From positions 1-36,948 of the forward strand of contig DASXLG010000145.1 of assembly GCA_036496425.1 (NCBI GenBank): DNA of 36,948 bases, read 5' to 3'. This DNA is from Terriglobia bacterium. GTDB lineage: Bacteria; Acidobacteriota; Terriglobia; 20CM-2-55-15. The position numbers and the translations under genes are program-made. A model generated the notes under the pieces. The model searched no databases. It had not been told where the DNA came from and was given only the letters and a program-made list of their open reading frames with translations. This document shows, piece after piece, positions 24,710-31,936 of this stretch (position 1 is its first letter; every line of letters starts with the position of its first letter).

Positions 24710-24963
24710 CGATCTCCCCGCGCCTCCCGAAGGATACTGTCGAGATCAATCCGCTTCCGGGGACGTACCCGCTTGATCCGCTTCAAGTCCGACGGTGAAG
24801 CGCTTGCCTCGATTACCACCAGATCATCCGGCTCATCCTCGACCGGAACCAGCCGCGCAATCGGAGTACTTCGGTCGTAAACCAGAACAGTCCCGCCCCG
24901 TCGAACCTCCGCCAGGAACGCACTCAGCTTTGCTTTTAATTCAGAGACGTTGGTGGTCTTCAT
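24706..24963 (-). CDS. Phd/YefM-type antitoxin of the PIN module
   Basis: An 85-residue antitoxin. The N-terminal part MKTTNVSELKAKLSAFLAEVRRGGTVLVYDRSTPIARLVPVE is a Phd/YefM DNA-binding fold, with the usual N-terminal helix, the GGTV strand and the PIARLVP segment. The C-terminal basic/acidic tail (VRPRKRIDLDSILREARG) would be the flexible toxin-neutralising part. The start at ATG 24963 is chosen because the family fold begins there; the frame extends upstream without such features. It couples to vapC by ATGA overlap. Autoregulation is expected; an imperfect palindrome lies across its start codon. Confidence 0.88.
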   Translation of the reverse strand: MKTTNVSELKAKLSAFLAEVRRGGTVLVYDRSTPIARLVPVEDEPDDLVVIEASASPSDLKRIKRVRPRKRIDLDSILREARGDR

Positions 24964-24992
24964 GACCTGATTATGACTATATCTGGTCACGA
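24960..24992. promoter_or_regulatory. Candidate antitoxin operator palindrome
   Basis: TCATGACC at 24960-24967 and GGTCACGA at 24985-24992 form an imperfect inverted repeat (7 of 8 positions) across the antitoxin start. Phd-type antitoxins bind such palindromes to repress their own operon. The function is inferred from position only. Confidence 0.3.
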
Positions 24993-25028
24993 CGTCAAAA
25001 AGCGGGTCAAGGTGGGAAACTTTTGCGT

Positions 25029-25040
25029 TGAACCGGTTCA
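25029..25040. promoter_or_regulatory. Perfect 12-bp palindrome upstream of PQQ-protein gene
   Basis: TGAACCGGTTCA is a perfect palindrome 65 nt before ATG 25106. A possible -35 box TTGAAC (25028-25033) overlaps it, with a poor -10 (TTTATG) 17 nt on, so a repressor bound here would block transcription. The downstream gene has a good AAGGAG ribosome site. Which factor would bind is unknown. Confidence 0.35.
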
Positions 25041-25105
25041 TGTTCCGCAATTTATGACCGGATGTGGCATGATTTCCGGCACAGGAATAGATCAAGGAGC
25101 TTGGG

Positions 25106-27028
25106 ATGACACGAAGACTGCGCCTTTCAGGAACTCTTGCTGCTTTATGGATTGCGTTCGCGACCTATGCGCTGACTGCTTATTCGCAGCGGGGTCCAGC
25201 GCCGGTTGCGCCCGGCCAGCAGGCGGCGCCGCCCGCTGGGCAAGGCCGCGGGCAGCGTGGACAGCGAGGCCAGGGAACGCCGGGAACGGAAAGCGGCTGG
25301 TCTGCATTTCAAACGCGATGCGCAATCTGCCATCTCAATCCCACCGTGGACCTGGCTACCCCGGCTGCGGAGATCCGTGAAATGACTCCGGAGCGGATCT
25401 ACGAATCGCTCATGACGGGCTCGATGAAGGATCAGTCGCAGGGACTCTCGGATGTTCAAAAGCGCCGAATCGCGGAGTTCCTCTCGGGCAGGCCGCTGGG
25501 CAGTTCAAAAGCCGGCAGTGCCAGAGACATGCCGAACAAGTGCGCCAACAATCCTGCGATGACGGATCCGGCGGCGGGCGCGGGATGGAACGGCTGGGGC
25601 AACGACAACAGCAATACCCGTTTTCAAAGCGGCGGAGCCGCGCGCCTGACGGCCTCCGATGTACCGCGGTTGAAATTGAAATGGGCGTTCGGCTTCCCTA
25701 CCGGCGAAACCTCGAACACGCAGCCGACAATCGCCGCCGGACGTGTCTTTGCAGGAAGCGATAACGGTTTCATTTATTCACTGGATGCGGCGACCGGATG
25801 CGTCTACTGGTCGTTCGAGGGTGGATCCATTGTTCGCGGCTCGCTCACCGTCGCGCCGGTCGGCGGGCAGGGCAATGCGCGCTACGCAGTTTTCTTCGGC
25901 GACGCCCACGCCAACATCTTCGCCGTGAATGCCCAGGATGGAAGAATGCTGTGGAAAACCAAGGTGGATTCGCACGTCGTCGCGCGAATCACAGCAGGCT
26001 TGCGGGTATACAACGGCAAGGTATTTGTGCCGGTCTCTTCCTCCGAAGAGTTCAGCAGCGGTACTCCGGACTACCCGTGCTGCACATCTCGAGGAAGCCT
26101 GGTTGCTCTCGATGCGAATACCGGCAAGATCTCCTGGAAGACATGGGTTGTTCCCGGCGACGTCAAGCCCGTCAAGATCCAGTCCAACGGCGTTGTCCTT
26201 TATGCGCCCGGCGGCGGCGGCGTGTGGAACTCTCCGACGATCGATCCGGTTCGCAATGCCGCGTACATCGGCACCGGTGATGCGACAACAGGTCCAGCAC
26301 CCAAGACTACCGATGGCGTGATGGCGATGGACATCAATACCGGCAAGGTCCTGTGGGCCTATCAGGCAGACCAGAACGATGTCTTCATGGGAGGATGCAA
26401 CGGGCCGGTGCACAGCGAGGCTTGTCCGAGTCCGATGGGGCCGGATCTGGATATCGGCAACTCACCGATTTTGAAAACGCTGCCGGACGGAAAGCGCGCC
26501 TTGTTCGTCGGAACCAAGCAAGGGCACATCATCGCGCTCGACCCGGACAATAACGGGGCTCTGCTCTATCGCGTTCTCGCATCGACGGGACAACCTGTGG
26601 TCGAAAGGGGAGGCACGGGCGGCAACATCGTCTGGGGCGGCGCTGCCGACGATCAGAACCTGTATTACGGTGCAGGCGGAGGCGGGCTTGTCGCGTTCCG
26701 TTTCGCGACAGGACAGAAGCTGTGGGCATTCAAGCCTCCGGCCAACGGCGGCGCGCTCGGCGCCGCACCGACCGCCATTCCGGGAGTCGTCTTTGAAGGA
26801 TCGTCCAACGGCCATCTCTATGCAGTCTCTGCGGCAGACGGAACGCAGATCTGGGAGTTCAACACGGCTCAGGAACTCGGCACCGTGAACCAGGTGCCGG
26901 CCCACGGCGGCGCGATCTCGGTGTCGGGTCCTGTCATTTCGGGAGGGATGCTGTTCGTGAGTTCGGGCTACGCCATCACGAGCGGCGCGTCGGGTGGAAA
27001 TCTGCTGCTGGCGTTTTCGGTAGAGTAG
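25106..27028 (+). CDS. Secreted cytochrome c / PQQ beta-propeller dehydrogenase-like protein
   Basis: The 640-residue exported protein has an N-terminal signal (TLAALWIAFATYALTAYS), a Pro/Gly/Gln/Arg-rich linker (about 30-62), a small cytochrome c domain with heme motif CAICH (72-76) and a possible Met ligand around MTGSMKD. An eight-bladed PQQ-type propeller follows (WNGWGNDNSNTRFQSGGAARLT onward). Repeats of the type GRVFAGSDNGFIYSLDAATG and VALDANTGKISWKT mark the blades. The order cytochrome-then-propeller resembles polyvinyl-alcohol dehydrogenase-like quinohemoproteins, which oxidise alcohols in the periplasm and pass electrons to heme. Paired Cys residues occur in CCTS. Substrate not assigned. 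AAGGAG precedes the ATG by 6 nt. Confidence 0.9.
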   Translation: MTRRLRLSGTLAALWIAFATYALTAYSQRGPAPVAPGQQAAPPAGQGRGQRGQRGQGTPGTESGWSAFQTRCAICHLNPTVDLATPAAEIREMTPERIYESLMTGSMKDQSQGLSDVQKRRIAEFLSGRPLGSSKAGSARDMPNKCANNPAMTDPAAGAGWNGWGNDNSNTRFQSGGAARLTASDVPRLKLKWAFGFPTGETSNTQPTIAAGRVFAGSDNGFIYSLDAATGCVYWSFEGGSIVRGSLTVAPVGGQGNARYAVFFGDAHANIFAVNAQDGRMLWKTKVDSHVVARITAGLRVYNGKVFVPVSSSEEFSSGTPDYPCCTSRGSLVALDANTGKISWKTWVVPGDVKPVKIQSNGVVLYAPGGGGVWNSPTIDPVRNAAYIGTGDATTGPAPKTTDGVMAMDINTGKVLWAYQADQNDVFMGGCNGPVHSEACPSPMGPDLDIGNSPILKTLPDGKRALFVGTKQGHIIALDPDNNGALLYRVLASTGQPVVERGGTGGNIVWGGAADDQNLYYGAGGGGLVAFRFATGQKLWAFKPPANGGALGAAPTAIPGVVFEGSSNGHLYAVSAADGTQIWEFNTAQELGTVNQVPAHGGAISVSGPVISGGMLFVSSGYAITSGASGGNLLLAFSVE

Positions 27029-27031
27029 GCC

Positions 27032-27127
27032 TTTAGCCGCAGATGACGCGGATGACGCAGATGGGGGCGCATCATGAAGTTCGTTTTTGCGCCCCCATCT
27101 GCGTCATCCGCGTCATCTGCGGCTAAA
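27032..27127. repeat. Palindrome C: perfect 40-bp inverted repeat
   Basis: Arms 27032-27071 and 27088-27127 are perfectly complementary over 40 bp, with a 16-nt loop. Each arm contains direct GATGACGC-type repeats (GATGACGCGGATGACGC). It lies between two convergent genes, so both transcripts would end in a very strong hairpin, and an A/T-rich run follows each arm. A single diverged arm (17 of 20 positions) recurs at 33062-33081. Terminator use is likely; a mobile or repeat origin is equally possible. Confidence 0.9.
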
Positions 27128-27143
27128 AACCGTTCCCTTCCGT

Positions 27144-27803
27144 TTACGGCTTCACTTGATAATTGATAGGGCCTCTGCGCGAGTTGAGAAGGGCGCGGCG
27201 CTGATCGGGATTCAGTAAAAGCACGACCTTTCCCAGTTGCTGGCCTTCCATTTTTGAAACCTGATCGCGATCCACATTGCCTTTCGCATCCTTGGGCAGC
27301 TGACCGATTTGCTTCGCAAGGTCAACGTATGCCGCCTGAACCTGTTTCTCCTGATCGCCCATCAACGGTACCTGCGCCGTTTCCATGATCAACTTCAAAG
27401 CCTGAAATCCGCCGCGCATCATGATCTGATCCACGCGATACCGCCGGAGCGCCGTACGCTGGTCCGCAGTCAGCGTGTCGTTGAGCTTCTTCATGTAATC
27501 CGCATTGACCCGCCGCGAGGCATCCTCGCTTCCAACATTCGCTTCGAGTGCCTTGACGGCATCATCGACGGCGACGCTCAACTCTTTTTCCTGTTTGGAC
27601 GTCAATGGCAGTCCTGCGCCGGAAAAGAAGCGCTTCAATTGCTGAACCGGCTCGTTCCCTCTCTGAATATCCACCAGGGCGAGATCGCCGATCGCATAGA
27701 CTCCGAACATACCGATATCACGAAGGGCAGCCTCCTCCGTGTCCTGAGCAAAAGCCGGAGCCGCGATCAAAACAAAAACAAGAAACCACGCGAAATGTTT
27801 CAT
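27144..27803 (-). CDS. Secreted helical protein with LTxxQ repeats, unknown
   Basis: A 219-residue exported protein. ATG 27803 is chosen because GAGGAG lies just upstream and a good signal peptide follows (MKHFAWFLVFVLIAAPAFAQ). The mature part is all-helical, with three spaced motifs: LTSKQEKEL, LTADQRTALRRY and LNPDQRRALLN. This [LP]-x-x-Q pattern is reminiscent of Spy/CpxP-type periplasmic chaperones, but the similarity is short and I would not assign that function. No Cys, no membrane anchor. It converges with the PQQ-protein gene across palindrome C. Confidence 0.75.
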   Translation of the reverse strand: MKHFAWFLVFVLIAAPAFAQDTEEAALRDIGMFGVYAIGDLALVDIQRGNEPVQQLKRFFSGAGLPLTSKQEKELSVAVDDAVKALEANVGSEDASRRVNADYMKKLNDTLTADQRTALRRYRVDQIMMRGGFQALKLIMETAQVPLMGDQEKQVQAAYVDLAKQIGQLPKDAKGNVDRDQVSKMEGQQLGKVVLLLNPDQRRALLNSRRGPINYQVKP

Positions 27804-27960
27804 TGTGAGATCTCCTCTGAGAAACCTTGTACTGCACAAAGCAGACGAAGGTCAATGTAATGATTAAATCGAGTTGCGGAGTGCGCAATGGATGTTGGTA
27901 CCGGTATTGCCTGAGCATCGGCGGATAAATGTCCCAATGATGCGAGGAACAATAGCAATC

Positions 27961-28182
27961 ATGGAGTTTTTAGCGGGTTCGATTAACGGAGAACACGGCA
28001 TCTACAAGAATTATTGCTGCGGCGACGAGCTTGTCCTGTACCGGGGAATAACCTTCCCTAACTGCAATAAGCACAAGCAGATGATTACGCGTTGGCGGCT
28101 GGTGGGAAGGATTGCCATGGGCCGCATGAGCGAGGCTCAGGGCAGCGGCCATGACCCGAACAGCGGAACGCCGGCGGCCTGA
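27961..28182 (+). CDS. Small Cys-containing protein, possible zinc-ribbon-like
   Basis: A 73-residue frame; the start at ATG 27961 has GAGGAA about 11 nt upstream, while the open frame extends further 5'. The core GIYKNYCCGDELVLYRGITFPNC followed by NKHKQMITRW resembles small bacterial proteins with a C-x-x-C-G ... G-x-x-F-P-x-C ... W layout; here the first pair is CCG instead of CxxCG, so a metal site may be altered. The C-terminal 25 residues look unstructured. Nothing in the context points to a function. Confidence 0.5.
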   Translation: MEFLAGSINGEHGIYKNYCCGDELVLYRGITFPNCNKHKQMITRWRLVGRIAMGRMSEAQGSGHDPNSGTPAA

Positions 28183-28291
28183 ATTCAGCGTTGGCCTCGT
28201 CTGATCCGTGTACGCCAAAGAACATAAGTTCCCTGTTTCATACGGTCAAATTTCCTCGAACGGCAGTGGAGTACGAGTGTCGAGTGACTGA

Positions 28292-28429
28292 ACTCCAACA
28301 ATCCTCATTTATCATCCCAATAAAATCCGGCTTCAGCGGCTCGTCCAGTTCATTCAGTCGGCGGGCTACACGGCGCTCGGCGCAAGCAGCGAATCGGAAG
28401 CGCTTGCGCTGGTCGTGGAACCGCCGTGA
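28292..28429 (+). pseudogene. Receiver-domain (response regulator) N-terminal remnant
   Basis: Forty-five codons after an in-frame stop and without ATG, GTG or TTG read TILIYHPNKIRLQRLVQ then FIQSAGYTALGASSESEALALV, ending in a TGA. This is the strand-helix-strand-helix pattern of the first half of a response-regulator receiver domain. The acidic pair after strand 1 is replaced by HP, and the phospho-acceptor Asp, strand 3 and everything after are missing. Palindrome D begins 11 nt after the stop. I read it as a decayed fragment. Confidence 0.45.
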
Positions 28430-28439
28430 GGCGTAAGCC

Positions 28440-28520
28440 TATTGCATCATTGCAGCATTAGAAGTTGCTGCATTTCAGATTTAGAACTGCAAAAACTTCC
28501 AATGTTGCAATGGTGCAATA
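28440..28520. repeat. Palindromic element D, related to element A
   Basis: Arms 28440-28472 and 28488-28520 (33 nt each) pair at 28 positions around a 15-nt loop. On the reverse strand it reads TTGCAACATTGGAAGTTT and then GAAATGCAG, matching the left and right parts of element A at 2472-2559. It lies 27 nt upstream of the amidase start and just after a truncated receiver fragment, so it is not confined to convergent gene ends. Confidence 0.85.
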
Positions 28521-28547
28521 GACTTCTGTCTAATCTCTTTGTTGAAG

Positions 28548-30197
28548 ATGAAACGATTCTTAACCTTTGTCCTTCTCCTCTCGCTTTCCGCTCTTGCGGC
28601 GCGGGCACAGAAGCGATCGTTCAGCGTCATCGAAGCCACCATTCCGGATATGCAGCGCGCAATGAAGGAGAAACGCGTGACGTCGCGCGAGATTGTGCAG
28701 CAGTATCTCGCGCGCATCGCGGCGTACGACGATAAACTGCGCGCCACGATCACTGTAAACCCCAATGCATTAAAGGAAGCCGAGGAGCTCGACCGTGAGA
28801 GGGCGCGCGGCAGACTGCGCGGGCCGCTGCATGGAATCCCGATCGCATTGAAGGACATCATTCAAACCACAAACATGCCGACGACGGGCGGCGCGCTGGC
28901 CTTCGACGGATTTACGCCGCCGTATGAAGCGACACTGACAAAACATCTGCGGGATGCCGGCGCGATCATCATCGCGAAAACCAGCCTGACGGAACTGGCA
29001 AACTGGGTGGCGGGCGCGCCGACGCCGATGCCCACGAACTACAATCCGATCTCCCGCTACGGCCTGAACCCTTATGATCCGCGACGCGATCCACGCGAAA
29101 GCAGCGACGGCCGGGCGGCGCTGTTTCCGGGCGGCTCGAGTTCCGGAATCGGGACGGCGGCAAACTTCTGGGCGGCGAATGTCGGCACTGAAACGTCCGG
29201 TTCGATCCTGACTCCCTCCAATGCGACGATGCTCGTTGGAATCAAACCAACTGTCGGCCGCATCAGCCGTTACGGCGTGATTCCGATCACTGCGGATCAG
29301 GACACACCGGGTCCGATGGCAAAGAGTGTCGCCGACGCCGCCATTCTTCTCGGCGTCCTCGAAGGAAAGTCGGCGGATCCCAACGATGCCGCGACCAACC
29401 GCTGCCCTCGCCCGCCGAACAACGACTACACGCGCTTCCTCAAACGCGGCGGATTGAAAGGCGCCCGAATCGGCATCCCGCGCGCCTCGTTCTACGATGG
29501 GCTTGCCGGAGCCCGCGCCCAGGCGATGGACGATGCGATCGACATCCTCAAACAGCAGGGCGCCGTCATCGTCGATCCGGCGGATATACCGAGCGTGATC
29601 GATCGCGACCCGCAACAGAACATCGATCTCTGGGGTATCTGTTCAGGAGCCGGCAATGCCAAAGGCAACGATGGGAATTGTTCCGTCGTCCTGAAATACG
29701 GGATGAAGCGGGATTTCAATCGCTGGCTCTCCACCCTTGAACCGGCCGCGCGCGTGAAGACATTAACGGAACTGCGCCAGTGGAATCTGAAGCACGAGCG
29801 GGGTGGCGCCATAAAATACGGCCAGTCCAATCTGGATATTTCGGATGAAATGGACCTCGAGGCGGACCGGACGCGGTACGAAGCCGACCGTGCCAGGGAT
29901 ATCGCGCTTGCCGGAACTCACGGCATCGATGAAGTCATGAAAGGACAACACCTCGATGCGCTTCTGTTTCCCGGCGCCGGCGGAGCCGCGCTCGCGGCGA
30001 GACCCGGTTATCCGACAATCATCGTGCCCTTCGCAATGGTTCCCAATGCCGGATTATTTCCTGACGGCTTCGATCCGAAGCCGTCCCCGTTCGGTGTCAG
30101 CTTCACCGGAATGGCCTGCAGCGAGCCCCGCTTGATCGAGCTGGGATATTCCTTCGAACAGGCGACGAAACGCCGTGTTCCGCCGCCCCTTCCGTAA
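28548..30197 (+). CDS. Exported amidase (amidase signature family)
   Basis: This 549-residue hydrolase belongs to the amidase signature family. ATG 28548 (MKRFLTFVLLLSLSALAARAQ) gives a clean signal peptide, so the enzyme acts in the periplasm or outside. The Ser-cisSer-Lys triad is visible: Lys102 in IALKDII, the Ser run in PGGSSSG (about 197-199) and the likely nucleophile Ser219 in GTETSGSI. The classic GTDTGGSI is thus GTETSGSI here. It would hydrolyse an amide to acid plus ammonia; the substrate is not predictable. Its TAA is immediately followed by the stop codon of the convergent gene, with no base between. Confidence 0.92.
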   Translation: MKRFLTFVLLLSLSALAARAQKRSFSVIEATIPDMQRAMKEKRVTSREIVQQYLARIAAYDDKLRATITVNPNALKEAEELDRERARGRLRGPLHGIPIALKDIIQTTNMPTTGGALAFDGFTPPYEATLTKHLRDAGAIIIAKTSLTELANWVAGAPTPMPTNYNPISRYGLNPYDPRRDPRESSDGRAALFPGGSSSGIGTAANFWAANVGTETSGSILTPSNATMLVGIKPTVGRISRYGVIPITADQDTPGPMAKSVADAAILLGVLEGKSADPNDAATNRCPRPPNNDYTRFLKRGGLKGARIGIPRASFYDGLAGARAQAMDDAIDILKQQGAVIVDPADIPSVIDRDPQQNIDLWGICSGAGNAKGNDGNCSVVLKYGMKRDFNRWLSTLEPAARVKTLTELRQWNLKHERGGAIKYGQSNLDISDEMDLEADRTRYEADRARDIALAGTHGIDEVMKGQHLDALLFPGAGGAALAARPGYPTIIVPFAMVPNAGLFPDGFDPKPSPFGVSFTGMACSEPRLIELGYSFEQATKRRVPPPLP

Positions 30198-31313
30198 CTA
30201 CTGCACAGTCGAAATGGTCGTGACGCCGCCCGGAGCAATCGCGATGTTCTGCGCGGTCGATCCGGATGGCAGCGTCAGGGGCGCGCCGTTCGGAGTGAAG
30301 AAATCGATGCGGACGACCTGCGCAACTCCCGAAAGATTGGCGATCGTAATCTGGCTCACCCAGCCGGCGCCCGTCGCCACCTGAGGCAGGAGCTGTGCGC
30401 CTGGCCCGCCGACATTCAGCATCAACTGAGGAAACGCGATAACGGAAGGCGAGAGAACCGGAATCGTCGTCGGCACTGAGGTCGCGGTAGTTGTGATTGT
30501 TCCGGTTGTTCCCGTCAGCGTTGTCGTAGTTCCCGGCACCGGGATGACCGTTATCGGCACAACTGAAGTAACAGGCGTCACACCCGTTATCGGTGCCAGT
30601 GAAGTAACGGGCGCCACTCCCGTTATCGGGGTCGTTACCGTGGTCGGCAACGGCGTCGGCTCAAGACCTGGGAACGTCGCCGGCAGCTGCGAGATCGTGG
30701 TCGGAATCGGATTGATTTGCTGTGCGATCGTCACCGGCGCCACAGCGATGCCGGTTTGAACCGTGGTCGTTCCGGTGGCCGGGACACTACCGGCCGAGAG
30801 CTGTGTTGCCACCGGCAAAGAGGTGAACGAAAACCCGGTGAACGACAGGCCAAGCACACCCACCGGAACGTTGGAGCTGATGAATACCAGTCCCGTCAAC
30901 GGCGCGGTAAGAAGAGAATTACCAGAAAACAGTTCTGTGATGAACCTGGAAATCTGCTGATGCGCCCCAAGCGTGAGGGTCCTGGTGTCCGCTGTGACTC
31001 CCTGCTCGTTTCCCAGCGTCAACGTCACCGTTGCAGGGGTGTTGTTCGGATTGACTATCGCAATTCCCGTGTTCACGCCTGTGCCGGGATTCGAGTTAAT
31101 GACGACATCGGTGAGCGTCACCAGTGGACTCGCAATCACGCTCGATTGAAAGAAATTGCCGTCGACCTGTTCGCCGAATATTTCGGATATGCTTAATCCG
31201 GCGCCGGTTCCCGACGTGGGTGTGACCACCGCAAATCCTGTCTGAATCGTTTGTCCGAATGAAAGCAGGGGAATCGAGACTGCCAATATAAATGCACACA
31301 AGAGGAGTTTCAT
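30198..31313 (-). CDS. Secreted Thr/Pro-rich repeat protein
   Basis: A 371-residue exported protein with signal peptide MKLLLCAFILAVSIPLLSFGQ. The N-terminal domain holds VNTGIAIVNPNNTPATVTLTLGNEQG, a beta-rich segment common in secreted bacterial proteins of unknown role. The middle (about 200-290) is low-complexity Thr/Pro/Val with tandem units of the type PITGVAPVTSLAPITGVTPVTS. A second beta-rich domain (GAGWVSQITIANLSGVAQVVRIDFF) resembles the first. No Cys in the mature part apart from the signal region. A GGGGAGG ribosome site precedes ATG 31313. An extracellular matrix or surface role is a guess from composition. Confidence 0.8.
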   Translation of the reverse strand: MKLLLCAFILAVSIPLLSFGQTIQTGFAVVTPTSGTGAGLSISEIFGEQVDGNFFQSSVIASPLVTLTDVVINSNPGTGVNTGIAIVNPNNTPATVTLTLGNEQGVTADTRTLTLGAHQQISRFITELFSGNSLLTAPLTGLVFISSNVPVGVLGLSFTGFSFTSLPVATQLSAGSVPATGTTTVQTGIAVAPVTIAQQINPIPTTISQLPATFPGLEPTPLPTTVTTPITGVAPVTSLAPITGVTPVTSVVPITVIPVPGTTTTLTGTTGTITTTATSVPTTIPVLSPSVIAFPQLMLNVGGPGAQLLPQVATGAGWVSQITIANLSGVAQVVRIDFFTPNGAPLTLPSGSTAQNIAIAPGGVTTISTVQ

Positions 31314-31369
31314 AGGACCTCCCCTATCCCCACTGCACGGCGGCCTCCAGCTTCGGCTAAGATAGGAGC

Positions 31370-31777
31370 GTGGAACGCCTCGAAGAACTGGCCGATCAGT
31401 TGCGGATCAACAAGATCCGCCGCCACATCTTCTTATGTGCGGATCAGACGAAGCCCGCCTGCTGCGCCAAAGAAGACGGGTTGGATTCGTGGAACTACCT
31501 GAAGAAACGTTTGGAAGAACTCGGGCTGACCCGGGCGGCGGAAAATTGTGTCTATCGCACCAAAGCCAATTGCCTGAGGGTTTGCCAGCAGGGCCCGATC
31601 GCGGTGGTATATCCCGAGGGGATCTGGTACCACTCCTGCACACCGGAGGTGCTGGAGCGGATCATTCAGGAGCACCTCGTCGGGGGGCGGCCGGTGCAGG
31701 AATACATGTTTGCAAATAGTGACACATTTGCTTCCCAGTCCTCTGATAACAAACTTCGAATAACCGATTCCCATTAA
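31370..31777 (+). CDS. Thioredoxin-like [2Fe-2S] ferredoxin
   Basis: A 135-residue protein of the thioredoxin-fold [2Fe-2S] family (Shethna-type, like the NuoE C-terminal domain). HIFLCADQTKPACCAKEDG supplies the first Cys cluster and RTKANCLRVCQQGPIAVVYPEGIWY the second pair, a layout matching the family. Electron transfer is the likely role. The start is GTG 31370; AGGAG is only 1 nt away, so TTG 31400 is an alternative. The natural domain appears to end near EYMFANSD; the last residues (about SSDNKLRITDSH) are encoded by the left arm of palindrome E, so this tail is probably repeat-derived. Confidence 0.85.
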   Translation: MERLEELADQLRINKIRRHIFLCADQTKPACCAKEDGLDSWNYLKKRLEELGLTRAAENCVYRTKANCLRVCQQGPIAVVYPEGIWYHSCTPEVLERIIQEHLVGGRPVQEYMFANSDTFASQSSDNKLRITDSH

Positions 31778-31918
31778 ACACTTCCCATTGCCCCGATCTC
31801 CCTATAACCGTTCCGGCAATGCCCTAGTCGAGTGGGCGCTGTCGATCAGGGACAAGGTGAAGAATTGGGGTAATGGGAAGTGTTTAATGGGAATCGCTTA
31901 TTCGAAGTTTGTTATCAG
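31743..31918. repeat. Palindrome E: 52-bp inverted repeat, 72-nt spacer
   Basis: Arms 31743-31794 and 31867-31918 are inverted copies matching at 50 of 52 positions. Each arm includes a short direct repeat (TTCCCATT twice). The left arm contains the ferredoxin stop codon and its last codons; the right arm ends 18 nt before the stop of the convergent GNAT gene. The 72-nt spacer has no notable frame. It could be a MITE-like insertion or a two-way transcript end. Confidence 0.92.
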
Positions 31919-31936
31919 GCAAACTCATCCCATCGC

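Larger units (their letters stand above)
28183..28547. other. 365-nt region without an intact gene
   Basis: This gap between the small Cys protein and the amidase gene holds a truncated receiver-domain remnant (28292-28429) and palindrome D (28440-28520). The left 100 nt, AT-richer than the neighbours, shows no convincing promoter or frame. Confidence 0.7.

Noticed and set aside
30490-30760. Repetitive region that could suggest a CRISPR-like or tandem DNA repeat
   Set aside because: The repetition is degenerate codons of a Thr/Pro/Val-rich protein on the reverse strand, without uniform repeats and spacers.
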